From Membranipora membranacea (taxonomy: Eukaryota > Bryozoa > Gymnolaemata > Cheilostomatida > Membraniporidae), in NCBI GenBank assembly GCA_914767715.1, contig OU612070.1, positions 19,458,025 through 19,522,024 of the forward strand: a stretch of 64,000 nucleotides of DNA, given 5' to 3'. The translations under genes and the position numbers were made by a program. Of this stretch, positions 39,201 to 49,763 are shown piece by piece. How positions within the stretch are numbered: the stretch's first letter is position 1; each line of letters opens with the position of its first letter. The notes under the pieces were generated by a model, which was given only the letters and a program-made list of their open reading frames with translations, had not been told where the DNA came from and searched no databases.

Positions 39201-39928
39201 ATTGAGGAAGTTATGGCCTCTCAAACTTCCAGGGTGATTGCCTTCAATCGGCATTGGGAATATGCGGATGTTTCCCCTGGGGTACGTCACAACCATAGAC
39301 ATGTGTGTTGTCCATGGTGTTATGAGTTAATACACTAATAATCACACAGATAAGATGATAATCAAAATTCAGATCTGGGTGGGATTCGAACCCGGGTCCA
39401 CATGCCTACATGCAACGACGCTACCATTGTGCCACTTGGACCAACTAAATTAGCCTGTAGACAATATAGCTCAGATTTAGTGGCGTTGCCTGCAACGTCC
39501 ATATGGACCTGGGTTCGAGACCATTACATATCTGAACATTTTGATCATCAACATATTTATTAGCGTATCGTAATAAGTATGATGGTTGTGACGTACCATA
39601 GGCATTGCCGGCTAATTCTTACTGCCGATAAATTGCCGTCACCTTGGAAGTTTGAGAGGCCATAACTTCCTCAATATTTGGATTCTAAAGCTGGAATTCA
39701 CTCACATGATAGAATAGAATATGGAGAATAAGATGTGATACAAAAGAGCAGCCTCAAACTAAGTATTTAAACTAGTTGTCATACATATGACATGTTATCA
39801 CTGAGTTTTATCATTGATTTTCCCACTTTTAGAACTCAATGCCAAGACTGAAATTAATGAGAGAATTATATGAGGATATGAACACAGTTTTTGGTCTTCC
39901 CCTCATTAACAAAACAGGGCAGCGGTGA
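36252..39928 (+). CDS. PIGH: phosphatidylinositol N-acetylglucosaminyltransferase subunit H (6 exons, 211 aa)
   Basis: Exons 36252-36314, 37022-37216, 37725-37803, 38214-38341, 38658-38732 and 39833-39928 join in frame. PIG-H is part of the GPI-GlcNAc transferase complex, which performs the first step of GPI-anchor synthesis on the cytosolic face of the ER. Two hydrophobic segments, at about 56-77 (exon 2) and 87-104 (exon 3), form the expected membrane hairpin. Then comes the conserved PIG-H domain: KVIRSLGIQISTVYSSGQE, SIIINEGISM, HQVFYYMAVVLK and a C-terminal PRLKLMRELYEDM. These align with human PIGH motifs such as DSLGIQMTSSYASGKE and DIVINEAI. It is slightly longer than human (188 aa) because of a basic N-terminal exon. 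An alternative start is the exon 2 ATG at 37022. The last intron carries a 653-bp palindromic element. Confidence 0.9.
39112..39764. mobile_element. 653-bp palindromic element with tRNA-like centre
   Basis: The outer arms run ACTTAGTTTGAGGCTGCTCT... to its reverse complement ending CCTCAAACTAAGT, over at least 120 bp. Inner blocks are also inverted: GGTACGTCACAACCAT at about 39279 pairs with ATGGTTGTGACGTACC at about 39582, and CAGATCTGGG... pairs with ...ATATCTGA. Near the centre each arm holds a tRNA-like box. It has no coding capacity and lies in the last PIGH intron. It looks like a non-autonomous foldback or compound SINE-derived element. Confidence 0.8.
39371..39445 (-). repeat. tRNA-like sequence with A and B boxes
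   Basis: The minus strand reads TGGCACAATGGTAGCGT (A-box like) and GGGTTCGAATCCC (perfect B box and T loop), spaced as in a tRNA. The acceptor arms do not pair well, so it is not a functional tRNA. A decayed inverted copy with GGGTTCGAGACC lies at about 39475-39535 on the plus strand. This is typical of tRNA-derived SINE heads. Confidence 0.7.
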
Positions 39929-40721
39929 ACCTCGGCTACTGTCCACTCTACAATATGATGTTGGTAAGATCTTGTCTTGCAAGTAAAAACTTACAGCCAG
40001 AGCGGTACCATGGGCTAAAACTTTGTCAATTGACTTACCAATTGGATCGAAGTTGTTCTATTATATATTTTATTAAACCACTTGTTGCTTATATCTAATT
40101 TTTTTCACTTTGATATTATTCTCAAGCCCCTGAATAACCTTACGTTTAACATAGACATTTTCCTGTCTTGACAAGCTTTGTTGACAGGGGGGACACAACA
40201 AAACGGAGCTTGTCAAGACAGGCTACTTAAACATACGGTTCAGATGGTCACCTTGCTTTCTTAATATCTGTAATACAGAGACATTCTATAGGTCATTATC
40301 ACTGCATGGCAGCATTTGTTTTTAATACTCATCAGCACCATAGATATAAATTTCGTTAATTTTCAAGCTAACTATACGTATGAGCATCTTTTTTTCTGTT
40401 TGTCACTATCCAAAAGCTGCAAATCGAACTGGATCGTCCATGAAATAGCTCTTACTAATAACAGCCATCACAATACCAAATACTGATGTGTGGTATAAGA
40501 CCTGCGAAAATAACATTGTTGTTTAGTTTGCTTCTTTTATTTTTTATTATTATAATGGAAAAAAAACATATTTCGAAACAGAAACTAACCGAAAATATTT
40601 TGAAAAAAAGATGATACCTAGATCAAGATGACATTTCGAAAGAGCTCATTGCAAGGATGTCAAAAAGTTCTGCTACTAATTAAACGCTACTTTAAAGTTG
40701 TACTTTTTCCATCCTATAATA
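39929..40721. other. convergent gap between PIGH and the HMG-box gene
   Basis: Contains the two 3' flanks and one hairpin (40162-40222). I see no gene. Confidence 0.5.
40162..40222. repeat. hairpin, about 18-bp stem
   Basis: CCTGTCTTGACAAGCT pairs with AGCTTGTCAAGACAGG, with the loop holding a second short pairing (TTTGTTG/CAACAAA). It lies between the 3' ends of two convergent genes, so it could act in 3' end formation, or it may be a palindromic repeat. Confidence 0.75.
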
Positions 40722-43700
40722 TTATCGACCTCTCTTTGCAGCTTGAAACCATGTGGCCAGCGTGTCATCTGGTTGAAACTGTCCAACCTCATCTGTCTCG
40801 CTGAACTCAACTCTGTATTTTTTCAGGGTGTTGACACGGGGGTGTTGGGAGGCGCCTCCCTGTACGCTGGTACTAGCTTTGAGGTTGGATACTGAGGCTC
40901 TTGTAGGGGATAGTTGTATTACAGATTTAGGACGAGTATTTGGAGTAGAAGATTCTCCGACGGACTGATGAGACAGGATAGGGTAAGACTACAAACATAC
41001 AGACTGCAACAAGTCAATTAAATATCTGTTCTGGTAACAGGTGGAAATAGAGTTATCTGAGATTGGTACTGTCCAGATCAAGTTTAATCCGATTGCGCTA
41101 CATTTGGAGTTGCCCCCACTGCTGGTACCAGTATAATATGCTCCAAATGTAGGCAAATTTGACCAAACTTGATCTAAGAGTTTTTAATGAAAATGAAATA
41201 GACAGTTGGGAGGAGAGGATGTCCTAATCATTGGAATTATTGCAAATACGGAAATCCAGCTTTGCAGCGAGACAATAGCAATTGATGAGGGTTTGTTAGC
41301 ATGTTTTGAAGCGCCGGAGTTTGTTGGAGTATTGTTGGATTTTTTTGCCGTTTCTGTTGTAATGTGAAACAAGTATAATAATGTTTCTTATCTGAGCCAC
41401 GTTTGAAATTTTCACTCAGATCTTTCTTATAATGACTATGCTACTCCACAGTTATTTCACAGTCAACTGGCTTGATTTGATATTTTACCAAAGTTTTGGG
41501 TTTTTTTAGCCAAATTTAAAAAACAAAACCATACATTTTGTTCTCAATTCTTTTCTTTCAAATTAAATTAACAAGAGGATTGTTTTTTACAAAGCAAGCA
41601 CAGAATAAAAACCTTACCTGCGAATTCTTTGAGATGATTGATTGTTCTTCATAGGGTTTCTTCTGGTTCTTAGTCAAGCGATTCCATTTTCTAACTCCTG
41701 TGTATAAAAATGATTATGACTGAATCATTGTTGGGTAGAGGTAGGCAACCAAATAAAAAGTATGGAAATAAGTGTGACTGGGTCTTGATTGGCCTTTCCA
41801 TTGGCTCATCCTCATTCTTTTAGAAAATTCTCATGTCGAAATTTTAAAACTAAAAACCAAAAACTAACATCAAGTTACCCTCCCCAAACAAGCTAAACTG
41901 ATGGTAGTATTTGCTCTATATATGGTAGATCAAGTTTGATTCTTTTCTTTGCATTTTTATATGCTCCCCCTCTTCTGGTCAACTGATCTGGATCAGACTT
42001 AATCAATAGAACAGCTAACAGGACAGCTGGTAGAATATCTAGCTTACCATCCTTACATCACATGTTTAGTCTATGAGGTTAAAAGGTCATACCTCTCATG
42101 AACAGATCCTGTTTAGTAAGCCTGGATTGAGTTTTGAGATTCTTTCTTTTCTCGTACTCCTTATTGAGATAGTCGCTCATGAAGAGCTGGTAGGCTGTCT
42201 TAGGTTTGTTTGATTTCTCGTGCTGCTTCTTGCTCTGCAATCCAAAGGGAGGAGAGAATTTATTTAGCTGATCCAACAATGTTAGAGCTACCCTAGCTTA
42301 AAGTATATATGAAATTAAGTTAGGGATTATCAATGCTGTTTCTCCAGCTAATAAGCTTCAAAACAAGCCCTCTTGGACAGCCAGAAGCTATGTTATGAGG
42401 CATTGAAGTCAATCCTATCAATATTCCTTCTGAGATCGACAAACAATACATATTGAGATAATTGGGGGAACTTCAAAGAATGAAATCTTCCCATTGCTGA
42501 TATATGGGCCAATGCTTCAAATTCAATGCCAGTGCCAATGTCTGGGTGGTGTCAAACACAGGACTATGGGAACAAAATATACCGCTGCCTACCTGGTAAT
42601 CATTCATCTGTTTGAGATATTCATGCTGCTGTTTGTTAGCCTCAGATTGATATTGATATTTCCTCTTTGGTGGCATGTCTCTCCACACCTCCGCTCCTTT
42701 ATAAAACAAAGAGAAACAATCAGATAAATCTTAAAATGTCATTGATGACCAATGTTCAAATGATTGCCACAGTCTAGAAAATCCCTGAAAGGTCAGACGA
42801 TGTATTTTTTGTCAGCAGACATTTTTTGTAATTGCGCGTCTGCCTCAAAATTCAAGGTAATTCACAAAACCTCAGATTTTCTGTAATAATTAAGAGATAC
42901 CCATATGTATTATTGCACTAGGTCAGTAACTGCATATACAGTCATAGAACACACCACGAATGACTTTAACCCAATGTCTGTATTTTATATTTCCATTTCC
43001 GTTAATTATTTTAACATTGTATGATCTAAAAATGCTTATTTCCGCGATAAATTGACAAAATAGTTTTATTGCATATCACATGGCCTCACCAATATCAGTC
43101 ATCTGAGAGAACGGTATGCCCGCATACTTTGTAGCATATTCCCTGCGGAATTCATTGATGAATACTTTGAACGCTGTCAGCGGTCTGCGAGGTGCGTTAG
43201 GATCATTAGATGGCATTTTATTCTCAGGTCGAATCAAGTCTCTGTAAAATAAAGAAAATGGTCGGTCAAAATCACAAGATATTTCTCTGTCTGAAGACAG
43301 AAGTCATGGTGCCTCAAAGGTGGGTTATATGTGAGGAATGGGTAATATGTGCAACGTCCAAAAAGTGTTGAAGGGGCTTCAATGTATTCTCCCCCCAGTT
43401 CAATCACAGCTACATACATGTTAATTTATTATGTGGCATGTCAATTTATGGCTTACATCATATCAATTAATATTACTCCCAACAATGGGTCTATGTTGGG
43501 ACTTCTCCAAGTGGACTAACGTTTTAACTTAATCAAACGCCATAGCCTGAACGTAAAATCAGAATTAAGACCTCTTTGGAGCCGTGCTCAGGCAAACTAA
43601 CTACACTGTGCATACAAAAGTATTAAGTGGCATAACAATAGGTAAAAAAGAGCAAGAATGTTGTATGAGTTGGGAAATACAAAAACTGTTTACCAAATTA

Positions 43701-45347
43701 TGATAGCCTACCTGTGTGACACAGCTTTTTGAGTCTTCACTTTAGCTTGCAGAACTTTCTGTTTGAGCTTTTCTCGCTTTGAGGCAGGTTTGGATGTGAC
43801 AGATTTGGATCTACCCAATGTACTTTGGGATCTTGATCGCTTCTTTTGCCGTGAACCTGGAATAAAAAATACATGCTTCAATTCATAATCTGGCTGTGTG
43901 CAATTATATAAAGGTCATAGCAAATAACCAATCTAAAATGGTGGGAAGGGAAGTTATGGTTACCTTGTTGGCTGTGTGATTGTTGCCCAGTGAGACCCCT
44001 CAATGAGGATTGAGTGCTGGGTGCTTCTGGCGGTTCATCTTCGTTTAAGTCCGGATCGTCTTCCGCACTCTCATCACTGTCATTTTGCACCTCACCACAT
44101 TCGCCCATATCATACTGGGCTTGCAAGGCCTCAATATCCATTTCTGTCTCGGGCTCTGCTGGCAAGTGTACTTCTGGCTGAGCAAGGGAAATGATTGTTA
44201 GGATTTTAGTTTCTGAACTCAATTAAAGAAGTCATCAGCAAATCAAATGAACTTGAGATAATGGTGAACTTGAGAAAAAAAGATTTCGGAACCATAACGT
44301 GTTCAATAATGATTGGTGTTCACCAAATTACAGATCTTCTTACCACAGTGTTAAATGACATGCTGCTGTCCTGGGATGTGCACGCTTCTGAGATAATCCT
44401 ATTATGTTGTTTCAGGGGTGGTACCGCCGCGAGTCCTCCACCAGTTATACCAGGCTTGGGTAACAGCTTATCCGTAGCTATCTCTGAAACTACAATCAAT
44501 TTCTTGATGATAGAGATAAGAATCACTGGAATACTGAAAGCCAAATCCAGTCTCCTTTTTATTAAAAGAGTTGCTTTCTCAATGATTCAACAGTGTTTCA
44601 TACCAAGCACTTTTTTAAATTAAACAGTAAGAAGGTCTACTGTACTGGGTAGCTTTGAAAATAACTCACTAGATTCATATGTAGATAGGTTTTCTGTTCC
44701 CTTATGTGAGTCATCTTGATCCATCTGTTCATCTTCATCTTGTTCTACCTCATCTGCTTCCTCTTCAACTTCTTCCTCTGCCTCATCCTCTGCTGCTTCT
44801 TCATCTTCTTCTGCTGCTTCTTCTTCTGCTCCCTCATCTTCCTCATCGATGTCTTCCTCATTGGAAGCATCTATGTCCGGACATTCTAAATGAAGATTTC
44901 AATGCTGTTTTGGTTTGTAATGTGTTTGTTGTCTGTCCCGCTGAGGCAAGCGTATGTGGCGAAGCTTATGATCAACTAGTGCTGCGCAGTTATCAATCAA
45001 TATTGTATCAATACTGTATGCCCCCAATTTACCAGTTACTATAATCGCCCTGAAAATTCTGATATTGCACAGCACTATTTGATCTACAATGGATACCATC
45101 AATTGCGCAAGATATCGGACTTCATTTTTTGTTCTTCATACGACTATTCATCTCCATTTTCTCACCAGTAATTTTGGCACACATAACATATGACTAGCTG
45201 AATCTTGACTACTGGATTGCTAGTCAATATGATATGTAAGGATGCCAGAATCTGGGAATACTTTTGAATCCGACACCCATTAAACATGACATAAATTTTG
45301 CATTGTTTACCTGGTGAGAAATCTTCATCTTCATGGTCTCCTTCCAT
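40722..45347 (-). CDS. acidic protein with two HMG boxes (10 exons, 498 aa)
   Basis: Exons: 45347-45311, 44885-44670, 44483-44344, 44177-43964, 43856-43712, 43241-43090, 42696-42593, 42234-42093, 41697-41618 and 40988-40722, all in frame. Residues 13-84 are an almost unbroken Glu/Asp/Ala tract. A second acidic segment lies at about 165-190. A basic Lys/Arg/Ser stretch (about 203-250, KKRSRSQSTLGRSKS) is a likely nuclear signal. HMG box 1 starts near 264 (DPNAPRRPLTAFKVFINEFR ... W306) and box 2 near 345 (NKPKTAYQLFMSDYLNKEYE ... W388). Both boxes are cut by a phase-1 intron at the same place, just before Gly (TDI|GAEVW, FMR|GVRKW). This suggests one box was duplicated with its intron. HMG boxes bend DNA, so a chromatin or nucleolar role is likely. 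I do not recognise the orthologue. Confidence 0.82.
41076..41174. mobile_element. palindromic MITE (GATCAAGTTT termini)
   Basis: It runs from GATCAAGTTTAATCC to CAAACTTGATC, with inner pairs TACATTTGGAG / CTCCAAATGTA. A relative at 62925-63066 has the same termini and a related interior (TTGCCTGCATT, AGTTGCTCCC). Fragments with TTTGGAGYTGC occur elsewhere, for example near 11230. No coding capacity. Confidence 0.75.
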
Positions 45348-46469
45348 ACTTTATTTGTGTCACTGTTGATCTTTTTAGTGTGATCAGTATGATAAGTTGA
45401 TCATCTGAAAATTAGAAAAGTTTTACGAAAAAGAGTTTCCGAAATTAGCCCAATTTTGATGACATCACAGTTTCCTTTGCAATTGTGTCTATCACTCAGT
45501 CGAAGAGGGATTATTTTGTCTGTAACAGTTAATATCCTGACTGTTGCATAATTGCCTTTGTCTTAAGTGAAAGTATTTGCTTCATATTTAGGTTCTACAT
45601 GAGTTTAGATCCTCCACTCTGGTGTTCAATGGATTTGTCCATACTAGAAGATTTGCGGAGAGATTCATATGAAAGATTTTTGTGGACAGGATGGACTTCA
45701 AATCTTTTTTGAAAAGATATCCTTATTTAGATAAAACTCCAGCACATCTGTGTTTACATAGGTTCTTGCAAACGAGTTAATTGGTTTGGGCGCGAGCTAG
45801 TATGCTAAATTTTAGGGCTCTGCAGCAAATTCATTTTAAAAGTAGACTATTTAATCATAATTGTGCATGTAAATTCACACTTATCCTCCTAATATTAGAG
45901 ATTATTTTAAATACCTTACCGCAATTCGATATGTCAAGGTGGATTACATTATTGCAATTAAATTCTTCGTATGTAATCCTAAATTAATAAAATTTGTTGT
46001 TGCTGCAATTAATATAAAGCGTAATTACCCGGAGTACCCATAGATCTTGAGGCGCAGGTTTTTGCTAGTTTTTTGCTCATTACTCTTTAAACTTTGTGCC
46101 GTCCCAATAAATATTGAATCGATTTTATTAACACCCAAAAAAATCAAGTTTGACCTTGCCCATTTTTTTTGTCTTTCTATCCCATTTTAATGCAGCTCTG
46201 CACACCTTTGTACAGCTATATTAAATTGAGATTGAAAGACAACAAACAAACGTGAAATTAGCAAAATCAAAAATGTCACTTTTTATCAATTATGGTAAGA
46301 TAAGCTTGGAGAGAATAATTACCATTAGCCGAGTTAGGTAAATCTAGGAACAGGTATTTCATTGAGCTTATTTGTTGGAAAATGAGTATTACTAAAAATC
46401 ATAGCAAAAAATAAACTGAGGTGTTAAATAAGATGTGTATGTTCTTAGGTGGAGCAGAATGAATTGACA
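45348..46469. other. intergenic, including left part of the duplicated receptor segment
   Basis: From about 45835 the sequence matches 52056 onwards and belongs to the duplicated receptor unit. No separate gene is seen. Confidence 0.5.
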
Positions 46470-47630
46470 TCAAAATATTTGATTACATTGTTTTGTATTG
46501 GTAAGTACCTCAAGGAAAGCAGGATTGAGAGAAGCAGTTGGATGTGGGCAGTCCTCAGTGTTTGCTGACCTGAATGAAGCCCATCCGCAGTTAAATGTTG
46601 TCTTCAGAACTTTTCGGTAGGCGCTGTGGGTTAATCCATATAACAAAGGAGTTATCAACATATTCAGACAATGAACTAGCGTGGCAGCATAGTCAAGCTC
46701 CTTAACCTCAACACATCGGTTAATTGTTGGCAACAACCAGCCAATGAGAGTCCAGATAATAATGGCTTGTAGTGAATTAACGACATCCATCAGTCGTTTG
46801 GTTGGTCGATTGCTTCTGCTCTGGCTTATTTTCCTTCTAGCCGATACAGCAGTGTATATCGATGATATGAGCATACCAAAAAGTAAAATGAACTGATACG
46901 AGGATATGATGATTCTATATAACTGCTTCTTATATCTACACAGTCCCAAATTGGAAGTTTCGAAATCGCTACCCATGCTGATACCATCCGCAATAAAAAA
47001 TAATCCGAAAACCACACAAACTGCTGCAACTATCTTCGTATAATGTTTGTTTGCTTGAGAAATCCGCTGTCTGTTATTACAACAGGCCCTCATGCACAAG
47101 GCTCTGTCAACGCTGAGTATGAATATCAAGGTCATGGTCACGGTCGACTTAATCTTAACTACGACAGCTGTCATAACACACACGGGATGATAACTCTCTA
47201 ATATTGCCTGCATGAACTTATTGCTGAATATCAGTCTGAGTACGCAGGTGGTCAGCTGTATTATTGCTGTGATTATCAGAAGTAGTCTGAAGTTATTGTA
47301 GGAAGATTTCCGTAGCTCAGGTCTAGTCAGAAGAATCGTCAGATGGATTATGTTGATTATGATGGCTAACGCTGTAATACAGTTCCAGGCATATATCAGA
47401 CATATATGGTAGCTTAGTAATGTCTTGTTAATTTCTGTTAAGTTGGTGAAGTTCTGAGTCCGCCTATCCATGGTTTTTATCAATATTATGTCTCTATGGC
47501 AGCTAGCGAGAAAGCTGTCTGGTTGATTGGCATAGGGAGCGAATTTGGTGAAAGACAGCCACAAAGTCCTTAGTTGAAAAAGTAATTTCCCTTTATGCAA
47601 GCAGTTCGTCAGTTGCAGTATGTGTGCTCC
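45835..47630. repeat. segmental duplication, copy 1
   Basis: It is collinear with 52056-54089. The match starts at TTTAAAAGTAGAC and ends at GTGTGCTCC, covering one receptor gene and both flanks. Relative to copy 2 it lacks about 110 bp near 46120 and about 125 bp near 46547. Confidence 0.92.
46470..47600 (-). CDS. rhodopsin-type (class A) orphan GPCR, copy 1
   Basis: Single exon, 376 aa from the first ATG (47600) or 333 aa from ATG 47471 (MDRRTQNF), which I prefer as it gives a short N-terminus with Asn-glycosylation sites (NFTNLT, NKT). Seven hydrophobic segments are present. TM3 ends in DRA (SVDRALCMR) in place of DRY. A Cys lies before TM3 (HPVCV) and another in the second extracellular loop (LGLCRYK), giving the usual disulphide. 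TM6 has WTLIGWLLP, and TM7 has TPLLYGLTHSAYRK in place of NPxxY. A cytoplasmic tail of about 35 residues follows FNCG. The ligand is unknown. It resembles the lineage-expanded single-exon receptors of early-branching animals. A near-identical paralogue lies at 53040-54059. Confidence 0.9.
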   Translation of the reverse strand: MHKGKLLFQLRTLWLSFTKFAPYANQPDSFLASCHRDIILIKTMDRRTQNFTNLTEINKTLLSYHICLIYAWNCITALAIIINIIHLTILLTRPELRKSSYNNFRLLLIITAIIQLTTCVLRLIFSNKFMQAILESYHPVCVMTAVVVKIKSTVTMTLIFILSVDRALCMRACCNNRQRISQANKHYTKIVAAVCVVFGLFFIADGISMGSDFETSNLGLCRYKKQLYRIIISSYQFILLFGMLISSIYTAVSARRKISQSRSNRPTKRLMDVVNSLQAIIIWTLIGWLLPTINRCVEVKELDYAATLVHCLNMLITPLLYGLTHSAYRKVLKTTFNCGWASFRSANTEDCPHPTASLNPAFLEVLTNTKQCNQIF

Positions 47631-47994
47631 ATAGAGTTATTATATACACTAGAGTGGACAATCCAGTGCTCAAAACGGTCTACCAAGGTTTTGCAGCAAT
47701 GCATTAATGGGTAGTAAATCATGTGCAAGGTAGTTGCTGACTCTAAGCTGGGTAACACTTCAGTTTAGGGGAGGTTCCAAGACTTTGCTGTAATGATGGT
47801 AGAGCACAGGCAAACTAATGACAGGAACAGGAAACTGCTCTGTGGTATTCTATTTTAGCTGAGTTTGAGTACCTGACGGATGAAATGTTTCACAAGAATT
47901 CCGGTTGAATAATCATCAGAATTAGATTTTGTCTTTTTCCATATGCAGAAGGTGCAATCTGCTATTAATCAATGAGAAGTTGTTTGAAACCAAT

Positions 47995-48345
47995 GCAATC
48001 TGGTTGTGCATGGCTAGTGCCTGTATCATATAACCTATCATTGAGAATAAATGTATTGGGCATGGAAATTTAGATCTTTAGAGAGCTTACAGCCATTTCT
48101 TTGGAAAATTTTTTCATGTGACACCATGTGGATCACTTGCAGGTATTTTTACTTTCAATTCCATGAAGTAACAAAATCTGGTTGTGCATAGATAGTGCGT
48201 AAATAGCGCATGAATCATTGAATTTATCATTGAAAATATTAGAATTAGACATACAAATTTAGTTTATGGAGCATGTGTAGCCATTTTTTCAGAGAATTTC
48301 ACATGTAACACCATATTCATCACCTGCAGGTATTTTCTCTTCCAG
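47995..48345 (+). repeat. tandem duplication of about 185 bp, two diverged units
   Basis: Both units contain ATCTGGTTGTGCATRG and the block CATGTRACACCATRT...TCACYTGCAGGTAT. Unit 1 is about 47995-48165 and unit 2 about 48175-48345. A third, inverted relative (AAAATTTTCATGTGACAC on the minus strand, then TGGATCACTTGCAGGTAAT) lies at about 49930-49985. The CTTGCAG|GTAT block could be an exon border, so these may be fossil exons. Confidence 0.6.
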
Positions 48346-49763
48346 TCAGTAAAAAATTTTTCCTATTCTCCCATTAAAATAAGCCAAATATCAACTGTGC
48401 AAACACATGACAGGGCTAGCTGGTTTCTGCCACTTGCCAAGCAATTAACTGTGTCCTGTCTCCCAAACTAATATGTTACACACTCAGTCAGTTTATTTTT
48501 TCTGTTCAGTTCCAGCTTATGACCTTGATTTGTGATAACATGGGGTACAAGTAACCCGTGGTTCAATAGTTTTCAGCTTGAAGATCTCGGGTTTTGGTTT
48601 GGCTATGTCATTTAAAGCTCTGAATTGCCACTCTGGGGTGCCACTGGTTCTTGTATTGCTGAAACTATTCAATAAATACATAAACTTTTCTGCTGAGTAG
48701 CTGAATATCAAGAAAATGTCGAATGGACAACCCAAGAGACATACTCATCCAGATTGACTCTAGATTTTCTTAAATTCCTTCACTCAGTCTGGAAAATTGT
48801 ATGAAAATGGCAGTCAGTTGTTAGTTGCAACACATTATGGAGACAACACCATAATATTTCGTCTTCGCAACTTAAATCTTAGAGAGTTGAGAAGAGGACA
48901 GAGGGCGTAATTATATACTTTGATAATATTTCATCTTCAGGTACATATAATAGTAAACAATGTAAATTAAAATGTTTTAACCAATGTTTTATATGTCATC
49001 GGTCCAAATCTTTCTATTTGCACTCATCTCTAACAACTTGCAGAAAATTTACCAACAAGACTGATATTAACATGGTTATATTAGTGCTGAGAAAGCCGAT
49101 ATAATTTCACTCTCCCACCGATGTGACATTTTTAAGTTTACAGATATATCAGTTTCTCACCGTACTCAAAATAAGAGATCACTTGGTTGGGTGGGGGCGT
49201 GGCTGTAATGCAATATTCTCTGATGGTTTTTTGAAAAATAGATAGATAGATAGATTTTTGAAAATAGATGTGATGGTGACTTCAACATCATATACAATAT
49301 TTGTTATTCACTTCATGATAGTTCAGTCATGTTTGAAAAATTTGAAGTTGACGTATAGGCCTATACGTGTGCATTTACATAGCAGATGAAACATGTTTTA
49401 TAGAAGCTTTTGAGGGACAGTGAACAACCTTGTTATTTGTTAACTCCTTTGAATCGACCAGAGTAAGAATTTCTAACACCTTTCCTTGAGTCTAAATCAG
49501 AAATGGATTGATGCTATGAAAATAAAAGTCTTGCAGTCAGAAAGGGGACTGATGAGCGTTGGGGGCTCGTAGCAAAATCACATTTAACTTGCAGTGATTT
49601 GAGGACCAGTCTGAATTGATCTACTTAGACATAACAAACAAAAAACCTAATATAATACACTCAATAAAGTAATGATATCTGAAGAGCAAATCTGAATCGG
49701 GAAATTATGTACACTGCGACTGAAAATGAGGCAAGCGGCCAACTTTTACACTCCCCTTCACTT

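Noticed and set aside
39371-39445. A functional tRNA gene in the PIGH intron
   Set aside because: The B box is perfect but the acceptor ends do not pair and the anticodon arm is irregular; better read as a SINE-like relic.
44706-45044. Plus-strand Leu/His/Pro-rich frame
   Set aside because: It is the antisense of the Glu/Asp/Ala-rich exon of the HMG-box gene, which has matching splice sites and phase.
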